Shown one piece after another: positions 36,573-47,749 of a stretch of 64,000 nucleotides of DNA. The notes below the pieces were generated by a model, which was given only the letters and a program-made list of their open reading frames with translations, searched no databases and had not been told where the DNA came from. The translations under genes and the position numbers were made by a program. Source of the stretch: Climacium dendroides (taxonomy: Eukaryota; Streptophyta; Bryopsida; Hypnales; Climaciaceae); the NCBI GenBank assembly GCA_950106755.1, contig OX467085.1:2046001-2110000 (forward strand). Reading direction: 5' to 3'. Positions within the stretch are counted from its first letter, which is position 1; each line of letters begins with the position of its first letter.

Positions 36573-39500
36573 AAATTATAGGCTTTTGACGTCGAAGCAT
36601 GTCCGAAATTATAACACACAAGTTGCAAATCGTCGAAATAGTTAGGATTCATGGATAAATGAAGTTTAAGAGAACCCTATTGCTTCCGCACACTTTTTCA
36701 ATTGAAATGGGTGTTGAAGAATGAGACTCTAAAAATCATGTTGTATTTAATAGATACCAAACCAATAAATTATAGGCTTTTGACGTGGAAGCATGTCCGA
36801 AATTATAACACACAAGTTGCAAATCGTCGAAATAGTTAGGATTCATGGATAAATGAAGTTTAAGAGAACCCTATTGCTTCCCCACACTTTTTCAATTGAA
36901 ATGGGTGTTGAAGAATGAGACTCTAAAAATCATGTTGTATTTAATAGATACCAAACCAATAAATTATAGGCTTTTGACGTCGAAGCATGTCCGAAATTAT
37001 AACACACAAGTTGCAAATCGTCGAAATAGTTAGGATTCATGGAAAAATGAAGTTTAAGGGAACCCTATTGCTTCCCCACACTTTTTCAATTGAAATGGCT
37101 GTTGAAGAATGAGACTCTAAAAATCATGTTGTATTTAATAGATACCAAACCAATAAATTATAGGCTTTTGACGTCGAAGCATGTCCTAAATCATAACACA
37201 CAAGTTGCAAATCGTCGAAATAGTTAGGATTCATGGATAAATGAAGTTTAAGAAAACCGTATGGCTTCCCCACACTTTTTCAATTGAAATGGGTGTTGAA
37301 GAATGAGACTCTAAAAATCATGTTGTATTTAATAGATACCAAACCAATAAATTATAGGCTTTGGACGTCGAAGCATGTCCGAAATTATAACACACAAGTT
37401 GCAAATCGTCGAAATACTTAGGATTCATGGAAAAATGAAGTTTAGGAGAACCCTATTGCTTCCCCACACTTTTTCAATCGAAATGGGTGTTAAAAAAATC
37501 AGACTCTAAAAATCATGCTGTATTTAATAGATACCAAACCAATCAATTATAGGCTTTTGACGTGGAAGCATGTCCGAAATTATAACACACAAGTTGCAAA
37601 TCGTCGAAATAGTTAGGATTCATGGATAAATGAAGTTTAAGAGAACCCTATTGCTTCCCCACACTTTTTCAATTGAAATGGGTGTTGAAGAATGAGACTC
37701 TAAAAATCATGTTGTATTTAATAGATACCAAACCAATAAATTATAGGCTTCTGACGTGGAAGCATGTCCGAAATTATAACACACAAGTTGCAAATCGTCG
37801 AAATAGTTAGGATTCATGGATAAATGAAGTTTAAGAGAACCCTATTGCTTCCGCACACTTTTTCAATTGAAATGGGTGTTGAAGAATGAGACACTAAAAA
37901 TCATGTTGTATTTAATAGATACCAAACCAATAAATTATAGGCTTTTGACGTCGAAGCATGTCCGAAATCATAACACACAAGTTGCAAATCGTCGAAATAG
38001 TTAGGATTCATGGATAAATGAAGTTTAAGAGAACCCTATTGCTTCCCCACACTTTTTCAATTGAAATGGGTGTTGAAGAATGAGACTCTAAAAATCATGT
38101 TGTATTTAATAGATACCAAACCAATAAATTATAGGCTTTTGACGTCGAAGCATGTCCGAAATTATAACACACAAGTTGCAAATCGTCAAAATACTTAGGA
38201 TTCATGGAAAAATGAAGTTTAAGAAAACCGTATGGCTTCCCCACACTTTTTCAATTGAAATGGGTGTTGAAGAATGAGACTCTAAAAATCATGTTGTATT
38301 CAATAGATACCAAACCAATAAATTATAGGCTTTTGACGTGGAAGCATGTCCGAAATTATAACACACAAGTTGCAAATCGTCGAAATAGTTAGGATTCATG
38401 GAAAAATGAAGTTTAAGAGAACCCTATTGCTTCCCCACACTTTTTCAATTGAAATGGGTGTTGAAGAATGAGACTCTAAAAATCATGTTGTATTCAATAG
38501 ATACCAAACCAATAAATTATAGGCTTCTGACGTGGAAGCATGTCCAAAATTATAACACACAAGTTGCAAATCGTCGAAATAGTTAGGATTCATGGATAAA
38601 TGAAGTTTAAGAAAACCCTATTGCTTTCCCACACTTTTTCAATTGAAATGGGTGTTGAAGAATGAGACTCTAAAAATCATGTTGTATTTAATAGATACCA
38701 AACCAATAAATTATAGGCTTTTGACGTCGAAGCATGTCCTAAATCATAACACACAAGTTGCAAATCGTCGAAATAGTTAGGATTCATGGATAAATGAAGT
38801 TTAAGAAAACCGTATGGCTTCCCCACACTTTTTCAATTGAAATGGGTGTTGAAGAATGAGACTCTAAAAATCATGTTGTATTTAATAGATACCAAACCAA
38901 TAAATTATAGGCTTTTGACGTCGAAGCATGTCCGAAATTATAACACACAAGTTGCAAATCGTCGAAATAGTTAGGATTCATGGATAAATGAAGTTTAAGA
39001 GAACCCTATTGCTTCCGCACACTTTTTCAATTGAAATGGGTGTTGAAGAATGAGACTCTAAAAATCATGTTGTATTTAATAGATACCAAACCAATAAATT
39101 ATAGGCTTTTGACGTGGAAGCATGTCCGAAATTATAACACACAAGTTGCAAATCGTCGAAATAGTTAGGATTCATGGATAAATGAAGTTTAAGAGAACCC
39201 TATTGCTTCCCCACACTTTTTCAATTGAAATGGGTGTTGAAGAATGAGACTCTAAAAATCATGTTGTATTTAATAGATACCAAACCAATAAATTATAGGC
39301 TTTTGACGTCGAAGCATGTCCGAAATTATAACACACAAGTTGCAAATCGTCGAAATAGTTAGGATTCATGGAAAAATGAAGTTTAAGGGAACCCTATTGC
39401 TTCCCCACACTTTTTCAATTGAAATGGGTGTTGAAGAATGAGACTCTAAAAATCATGTTGTATTTAATAGATACCAAACCAATAAATTATAGGCTTTTGA

Positions 39501-39697
39501 CGTCGAAGCATGTCCTAAATCATAACACACAAGTTGCAAATCGTCGAAATAGTTAGGATTCATGGATAAATGAAGTTTAAGAAAACCGTATGGCTTCCCC
39601 ACACTTTTTCAATTGAAATGGGTGTTGAAGAATGAGACTCTAAAAATCATGTTGTATTTAATAGATACCAAACCAATAAATTATAGGCTTTTGACGT
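36298..39697 (+). repeat. 16-monomer tandem duplication, copy 2
   Basis: Second copy of the 3,105-bp unit, ending where m118 changes from c (36593) to g (39698). It contains the 195-bp monomer at 37446 and the GTCCAAAATT marker near 38543. Confidence 0.85.
37446..37640 (+). repeat. 195-bp monomer, copy 4 of 6
   Basis: Same insertion and same preceding GTTTAGGAG as the copy at 34341. It lies exactly 3,105 bp from it, the offset of the 16-monomer tandem duplication. Confidence 0.9.
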
Positions 39698-39774
39698 GGA
39701 AGCATGTCCGAAATTATAACACACAAGTTGCAAATCGTCGAAATACTTAGGATTCATGGAAAAATGAAGTTTAG

Positions 39775-39969
39775 GAGAACCCTATTGCTTCCCCACACTT
39801 TTTCAATCGAAATGGGTGTTAAAAAAATCAGACTCTAAAAATCATGCTGTATTTAATAGATACCAAACCAATCAATTATAGGCTTTTGACGTGGAAGCAT
39901 GTCCGAAATTATAACACACAAGTTGCAAATCGTCGAAATAGTTAGGATTCATGGATAAATGAAGTTTAA
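39775..39969 (+). repeat. 195-bp monomer, copy 5 of 6
   Basis: Same insertion with preceding GTTTAGGAG. It lies 2,329 bp (12 monomers plus one base) from the copy at 37446. The unit before it has GACGTGG instead of the CTTTGGACGTCG seen before the other copies. Confidence 0.9.
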
Positions 39970-41521
39970 GAGAACCCTATTGCTTCCCCACACTTTTTCA
40001 ATTGAAATGGGTGTTGAAGAATGAGACTCTAAAAATCATGTTGTATTTAATAGATACCAAACCAATAAATTATAGGCTTCTGACGTGGAAGCATGTCCGA
40101 AATTATAACACACAAGTTGCAAATCGTCGAAATAGTTAGGATTCATGGATAAATGAAGTTTAAGAGAACCCTATTGCTTCCGCACACTTTTTCAATTGAA
40201 ATGGGTGTTGAAGAATGAGACTCTAAAAATCATGTTGTATTTAATAGATACCAAACCAATAAATTATAGGCTTTTGACGTGGAAGCATGTCCGAAATTAT
40301 AACACACAAGTTGCAAATCGTCGAAATAGTTAGGATTCATGGATAAATGAAGTTTAAGAGAACCCTATTGCTTCCCCACACTTTTTCAATTGAAATGGGT
40401 GTTGAAGAATGAGACTCTAAAAATCATGTTGTATTTAATAGATACCAAACCAATAAATTATAGGCTTTTGACGTCGAAGCATGTCCGAAATTATAACACA
40501 CAAGTTGCAAATCGTCGAAATACTTAGGATTCATGGAAAAATGAAGTTTAAGGGAACCCTATTGCTTCCCCACACTTTTTCAATTGAAATGGGTGTTGAA
40601 GAATGAGACTCTAAAAATCATGTTGTATTTAATAGAAACCAAACCAATAAATTATAGACTTTTGACGTGGAAGCATGTCCGAAATCATAACACACAAGTT
40701 TCAAATCTTCGAAATAGTTAGGATTCATGGATAAATGAAGTTTAAGAGAACCCTATTGCTTCCCCACACTTTTTCAATTGAAATGGGTGTTGAAGAATGA
40801 GACTCTAAAAATCATGTTGTATTTAATAGATACCAAACCAATAAATTATAGGCTTTTGACGTCGAAGCATGTCCGAAATCATAACACACAAGTTGCAAAT
40901 CGTCGAAATAGTTAGGATTCATGGATAAATGAAGTTTAAGAGAACCCTATTGCTTCCCCACACTTTTTGAATTGAAATGGGTGTTGAAGAATGAGACTCT
41001 AAAAATCATGTTGTATTTAATAGATACCAAACCAATAAATTATAGGCTTTTGACGTGGAAGCATGTCCGAAATTATAACACACAAGTTGCAAATCGTCGA
41101 AATAGTTAGGATTCATGGAAAAATGAAGTTTAAGAAAACCGTATGGCTTTCCCACACTTTTTCAATCGAAATGGGTGTTGAAGAATGAGACTCTAAAAAT
41201 CATGTTGTATTTAATAGATACCAAACCAATAAATTATAGGCTTTTGACGTGGAAGCATGTCCGAAATTATAACACACAAGTTGCAAATCGTCGAAATACT
41301 TAGGATTCATGGAAAAATGAAGTTTAAGAAAACCGTATAGCTTCCCCACACTTTTTCAATCGAAATGGGTGTTGAAGAATGAGACTCTAAAAATCATGCT
41401 GTATTTAATAGAAACCAAACCAATCAATTATAGGCTTTTGACGTGGAAGCATGTCCGAAATTATAACACACAAGTTGCAAATCGTCGAAATACTTAGGAT
41501 TCATGGAAAAATGAAGTTTAA

Positions 41522-41716
41522 GAGAACCCTATTGCTTCCCCACACTTTTTCAATCGAAATGGGTGTTAAAAAAATCAGACTCTAAAAATCATGCTGTATT
41601 TAATAGATACCAAACCAATCAATTATAGGCTTTTGACGTGGAAGCATGTCCGAAATTATAACACACAAGTTGCAAATCGTCGAAATAGTTAGGATTCATG
41701 GATAAATGAAGTTTAA
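41522..41716 (+). repeat. 195-bp monomer, copy 6 of 6
   Basis: Same insertion, preceded by the older GTTTAAGAG form. It lies 1,747 bp from copy 5. The units just before it carry m34 c, m72 c and the GTATAG start, which are typical of the right zone, so it sits at a transition. Confidence 0.9.
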
Positions 41717-42298
41717 GAGAACCCTATTGCTTCCCCACACTTTTTCAATTGAAATGGGTGTTGAAGAATGAGACTCTAAAAATCATGTTGTATTTAATAG
41801 ATACCAAACCAATAAATTATAGGCTTTTGACGTGGAAGCATGTCCGAAATTATAACACACAAGTTTCAAATCTTCGAAATAGTTAGGATTCATGGATAAA
41901 TGAAGTTTAAGAGAACCCTATTGCTTCCGCACACTTTTTCAATTGAAATGGGTGTTGAAGAATGAGACTCTAAAAATCATGTTGTATTTAATAGATACCA
42001 AACCAATAAATTATAGGCTTTTGACGTGGAAGCATGTCCGAAATTATAACACACAAGTTGCAAATCGTCGAAATAGTTAGGATTCATGGATAAATGAAGT
42101 TTAAGAGAACCCTATTGCTTCCCCACACTTTTTCAATTGAAATGGGTGTTGAAGAATGAGACTCTAAAAATCATGTTGTATTTAATAGATACCAAACCAA
42201 TAAATTATAGGCTTTTGACGTCGAAGCATGTCCGAAATTATAACACACAAGTTGCAAATCGTCGAAATAGTTAGGATTCATGGAAAAATGAAGTTTAA

Positions 42299-42492
42299 GG
42301 GAACCCTATTGCTTCCCCACACTTTTTCAATTGAAATGGGTGTTGAAGAATGAGACTCTAAAAATCATGTTGTATTTAATAGAAACCAAACCAATAAATT
42401 ATAGACTTTTGACGTGGAAGCATGTCCGAAATCATAACACACAAGTTGCAAATCGTCGAAATAGTTAGGATTCATGGAAAAATGAAATTTAA
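42299..42492 (+). repeat. Chimeric monomer, K left half only
   Basis: This unit has K markers m86 a, m107 a, m118 g and m135 c. It then has the ordinary bases m150 g and m157 g, and m189 a near the end, as K units often do. It is either a double exchange inside one monomer or a short conversion tract replacing m150-m157. Confidence 0.55.
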
Positions 42493-43785
42493 GAGAACCC
42501 TATTGCTTCCCCACACTTTTTCAATTGAAATGGGTGTTGAAGAATGAGACTCTAAAAATCATGTTGTATTTAATAGATACCAAACCAATAAATTATAGGC
42601 TTTTGACGTCGAAGCATGTCCGAAATCATAACACACAAGTTGCAAATCGTCGAAATAGTTAGGATTCATGGATAAATGAAGTTTAAGAGAACCCTATTGC
42701 TTCCCCACACTTTTTCAATTGAAATGGGTGTTGAAGAATGAGACTCTAAAAATCATGTTGTATTTAATAGATACCAAACCAATAAATTATAGGCTTTTGA
42801 CGTCGAAGCATGTCCGAAATTATCACACACAAGTTGCAAATCGTCAAAATACTTAGGATTCATGGAAAAATGAAGTTTAAGAAAACCGTATGGCTTCCCC
42901 ACACTTTTTCAATTGAAATGGGTCTTGAAGAATGAGACTCTAAAAATCATGTTGTATTCAATAGATACCAAACCAATAAATTATAGGCTTTTGACGTGGA
43001 AGCATGTCCGAAATTATAACACACAAGTTGCAAATCGTCGAAATAGTTAGGATTCATGGAAAAATGAAGTTTAAGAGAACCCTATTGCTTCCCCACACTT
43101 TTTCAATTGAAATGGGTGTTGAAGAATGAGACTCTAAAAATCATGTTGTATTCAATAGATACCAAACCAATAAATTATAGGCTTCTGAGGTGGAAGCATG
43201 TCCGAAATTATAACACACAAGTTGCAAATCGTCGAAATAGTTAGGATTCATGGATAAATGAAGTTTAAGAAAACCCTATTGCTTTCCCACACTTTTTAAA
43301 TTGAAATGAGTGTTGAAGAATGAGACTCTAAAAATCATGTTGTATTTAATAGATACCAAACCAATAAATTATAGGCTTTTGACGTCGAAGCATGTCCGAA
43401 ATCATAACACACAAGTTGCAAATCGTCGAAATAGTTAGGATTCATGGATAAATGAAGTTTAAGAAAACCGTATGGCTTCCCCACACTTTTTCAATTGAAA
43501 TGGGTGTTGAAGAATGAGACTCTAAAAATCATGTTGTATTTAATAGATACCAAACCAATAAATTATAGGCTTTTGACGTCGAAGCATGTCCGAAATTATA
43601 ACACACAAGTTGCAAATCGTCGAAATAGTTAGGATTCATGGAAAAATGAAGTTTAAGAAAACCGTATGGCTTCCCCACACTTTTTCAATCGAAATGGGTG
43701 TTGAAGAATGAGACTCTAAAAATCATGTTGTATTTAATAGATACCAAACCAATAAATTATAGGCTTTTGACGTCGAAGCATGTCT

Positions 43786-45780
43786 GAAATTATAACACAC
43801 AAGTTGCAAATCGTCGAAATAGTTAGGATTCATGGAAAAACGAAGTTTAAGAAAACCGTATGGCTTCCCCACACTTTTTCAATTGAAATGGGTGTTGAAG
43901 AATGAGACTCTAAAAATCATGTTGTATTTAATAGATACCAAACCAATAAATTATAGGCTTCTGACGTGGAAGCATGTCCGAAATTATAACACACAAGTTG
44001 CAAATCGTCGAAATAGTTAGGATTCATGGATAAATGAAGTTTAAGAGAACCCTATTGCTTCCCCACACTTTTTCAATTGAAATGGGTGTTGAAGAATGAG
44101 ACTCTAAAAATCATGTTGTATTTAATAGATACCAAACCAATAAATTATAGGCTTTTGACGTCGAAGCATGTCCGAAATTATAACACACAAGTTGCAAATC
44201 GTCGAAATAGTTAGGATTCATGGAAAAATGAAGTTTAAGAGAACCCTATTGCTTCCCCACACTTTTTCAATTGAAATGGGTGTTGAAGAATGAGACTCTA
44301 AAAATCATGTTGTATTTAATAGATACCAAACCAATTAATTATAGGCTTTTGACGTGGAAGCATGTCCGAAATTATAACACACAAGTTGCAAATCGTCGAA
44401 ATACTTAGGATTTATGGAAAAATGAAGTTTAAGAGAACCCTATTGCTTCCCCACACTTTTTCAATTGAAATGGGTGTTGAAGAATGAGACTCTAAAAATC
44501 ATGTTGTATTTAATAGATACCAAACCAATAAATTATAGGCTTCTGACGTGGAAGCATGTCCGAAATTATAACACACAAGTTGCAAATCGTCGAAATAGTT
44601 AGGATTCATGGATAAATGAAGTTTAAGAAAACCCTATTGCTTTCCCACACTTTTTCAATTGAAATGGGTGTTGAAGAATGAGACTCTAAAAATCATGTTG
44701 TATTTAATAGATACCAAACCAATAAATTATAGGCTTTTGACGTCGAAGCATGTCCTAAATCATAACACACAAGTTGCAAATCGTCGAAATAGTTAGGATT
44801 CATGGATAAATGAAGTTTAAGAAAACCGTATGGCTTCCCCACACTTTTTCAATTGAAATGGGTGTTGAAGAATGAGACTCTAAAAATCATGTTGTATTTA
44901 ATAGATACCAAACCAATAAATTATAGGCTTTTGACGTGGAAGCATGTCCGAAATTATAACACACAAGTTGCAAAGCGTCGAAATAGTTAGGATTCATGGA
45001 AAAATGAAGTTTAAGAAAACCGTATGGCTTCCCCACACTTTTTCAATCGAAATGGGTGTTGAAGAATGAGACTCTAAAAATCATGTTGTATTTAATAGAT
45101 ACCAAACCAATAAATTATAGGCTTTTGACGTCGAAGCATGTCTGAAATTATAACACACAAGTTGCAAATCGTCGAAATAGTTAGGATTCATGGAAAAATG
45201 AAGTTTAAGAAAACCGTATGGCTTCCCCACACTTTTTCAATTGAAATGGGTGTTGAAGAATGAGACTCTAAAAATCATGTTGTATTTAATAGATACCAAA
45301 CCAATAAATTATAGGCTTTTGACGTCGAAGCATGTCCGAAATTATAACACACAAGTTGCAAATCGTCGAAATAGTTAGGATTCATGGAAAAATGAAGTTT
45401 AAGAGAACCCTATTGCTTCCGCACACTTTTTCAATTGAAATGGGTGTTGAAGAATGAGACTCTAAAAATCATGTTGTATTTAATAGATACCAAACCAATA
45501 AATTATAGGCTTTTGACGTGGAAGCATGTCCGAAATTATAACACACAAGTTGCAAATCGTTGAAATAGTTAGGATTCATGGATAAATGAAGTTTAAGAGA
45601 ACCGTATGGCTATCCCACACTTTTTCAATCGAAATGGGTGTTGAAGAATGAGACTCTAAAAATCATGTTGTATTTAATAGATACCAAACCAATAAATTAT
45701 AGGCTTTTGACGTCGAAGCATGTCCGAAATTATAACACACAAGTTGCAAATCGTCGAAATAGTTAGGATTCATGGAAAAA
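43786..45780 (+). repeat. 31-monomer-offset duplication, copy 1
   Basis: Matches 49800-51794 at an offset of 6,014 bp. Shared rare markers are the m185 c copy (AAAACGAAG) at 43841, CCAATTAATT at 44331, CAAAGCGTCG near 44972, GTCTGAAAT near 45141 and GGCTATCCC near 45608. One difference was seen, g at 44358 versus c at 50372. Confidence 0.85.
44452..45761 (+). repeat. 7-monomer tandem duplication (right zone), copy 1
   Basis: Matches 45810-47119 at an offset of 1,358 bp. CAAAGCGTCG, GTCTGAAAT, CGTTGAAAT and GGCTATCCC occur in the same order in both. The match ends at 45762, where g replaces c (m166). Confidence 0.75.
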
Positions 45781-45809
45781 CGAAGTTTAAGAAAACCCTA
45801 TTGCTTTCC

Positions 45810-47119
45810 CACACTTTTTCAATTGAAATGGGTGTTGAAGAATGAGACTCTAAAAATCATGTTGTATTTAATAGATACCAAACCAATAAATTATAGGCTT
45901 CTGACGTGGAAGCATGTCCGAAATTATAACACACAAGTTGCAAATCGTCGAAATAGTTAGGATTCATGGATAAATGAAGTTTAAGAAAACCCTATTGCTT
46001 TCCCACACTTTTTCAATTGAAATGGGTGTTGAAGAATGAGACTCTAAAAATCATGTTGTATTTAATAGATACCAAACCAATAAATTATAGGCTTTTGACG
46101 TCGAAGCATGTCCTAAATCATAACACACAAGTTGCAAATCGTCGAAATAGTTAGGATTCATGGATAAATGAAGTTTAAGAAAACCGTATGGCTTCCCCAC
46201 ACTTTTTCAATTGAAATGGGTGTTGAAGAATGAGACTCTAAAAATCATGTTGTATTTAATAGATACCAAACCAATAAATTATAGGCTTTTGACGTGGAAG
46301 CATGTCCGAAATTATAACACACAAGTTGCAAAGCGTCGAAATAGTTAGGATTCATGGAAAAATGAAGTTTAAGAAAACCGTATGGCTTCCCCACACTTTT
46401 TCAATCGAAATGGGTGTTGAAGAATGAGACTCTAAAAATCATGTTGTATTTAATAGATACCAAACCAATAAATTATAGGCTTTTGACGTCGAAGCATGTC
46501 TGAAATTATAACACACAAGTTGCAAATCGTCGAAATAGTTAGGATTCATGGAAAAATGAAGTTTAAGAAAACCGTATGGCTTCCCCACACTTTTTCAATT
46601 GAAATGGGTGTTGAAGAATGAGACTCTAAAAATCATGTTGTATTTAATAGATACCAAACCAATAAATTATAGGCTTTTGACGTCGAAGCATGTCCGAAAT
46701 TATAACACACAAGTTGCAAATCGTCGAAATAGTTAGGATTCATGGAAAAATGAAGTTTAAGAGAACCCTATTGCTTCCGCACACTTTTTCAATTGAAATG
46801 GGTGTTGAAGAATGAGACTCTAAAAATCATGTTGTATTTAATAGATACCAAACCAATAAATTATAGGCTTTTGACGTGGAAGCATGTCCGAAATTATAAC
46901 ACACAAGTTGCAAATCGTTGAAATAGTTAGGATTCATGGATAAATGAAGTTTAAGAGAACCGTATGGCTATCCCACACTTTTTCAATCGAAATGGGTGTT
47001 GAAGAATGAGACTCTAAAAATCATGTTGTATTTAATAGATACCAAACCAATAAATTATAGGCTTTTGACGTCGAAGCATGTCCGAAATTATAACACACAA
47101 GTTGCAAATCGTCGAAATA
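45810..47119 (+). repeat. 7-monomer tandem duplication (right zone), copy 2
   Basis: Second copy of the 1,358-bp unit. It is followed by a GAAAACCGTATAG unit instead of the AAAACGAAG unit that follows copy 1. Confidence 0.75.
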
Positions 47120-47749
47120 CTTAGGATTCATGGAAAAATGAAGTTTAAGAAAACCGTATAGCTTCCCCACACTTTTTCAATCGAAATGGGTGTTGAAGAA
47201 TGAGACTCTAAAAATCATGCTGTATTTAATAGAAACCAAACCAATAAATTATAGGCTTTTGACGTGGAAGCATGTCCGAAATCATAACACACAAGTTGCA
47301 AATCTTCGAAATAGTTAGGATTCATGGAAAAATGAAGTTTAAGAGAACCCTATTGCTTCCGCACACTTTTTCAATTGAAATGGGTGTTGAAGAATGAGAC
47401 TCTAAAAATCATGTTGTATTTAATAGATACCAAACCAATAAATTATAGGCTTTTGACGTGGAAGCATGTCCGAAATTATAACACACAAGTTGCAAATCGT
47501 CGAAATAGTTAGGATTCATGGATAAATGAAGTTTAAGAGAACCCTATTGCTTCCCCACACTTTTTCAATTGAAATGGGTGTTGAAGAATGAGACTCTAAA
47601 AATCATGTTGTATTTAATAGATACCAAACCAATAAATTATAGGCTTTTGACGTGGAAGCATGTCCGAAATTATAACACACAAGTTGCAAATCGTCGAAAT
47701 AGTTAGGATTCATGGAAAAATGAAGTTTAAGAAAACCGTATGGCTTCCC

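Larger units (their letters stand above)
33193..36592 (+). repeat. 16-monomer tandem duplication, copy 1
   Basis: These 3,400 bp match 36298-39697 at an offset of 3,105 bp (16 monomers, one of them 195 bp long). Three differences were seen, at 34244/37349, 34559/37664 and the private GGCTGTTG at 37098-37100 versus GGGTGTTG in copy 1. The two copies overlap by about 295 bp, as expected for a direct tandem duplication. Confidence 0.85.
27355..43656 (+). repeat. Middle zone: 195-bp monomers and m19 g variants
   Basis: This zone contains all six 195-bp monomers. Monomers with m2 g (GGGAACCC) and with m19 g (TTCCGCAC) are common. K monomers occur only near 31043, 32207, 40554 and 42299. Internal duplications have offsets of 1,747, 2,329 and 3,105 bp, each equal to a whole number of monomers plus the single inserted base. 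Both edges are approximate because the change in monomer composition is gradual. Confidence 0.6.

Noticed and set aside
43832..44020. 62-codon open frame starting at ATG m176
   Set aside because: It exists only because m185 is c, turning the usual in-frame TGA into CGA. The rest is ordinary satellite sequence. The unit is not a multiple of 3, so the frame is lost each monomer, and no promoter or ribosome-site context was seen. Not a gene.
45772..45960. 62-codon open frame, one codon different from the one at 43832
   Set aside because: Same m185 c variant inherited through local copying, here on a GAAAACCC CTTTCCC unit, which changes one residue. No evidence of coding selection.
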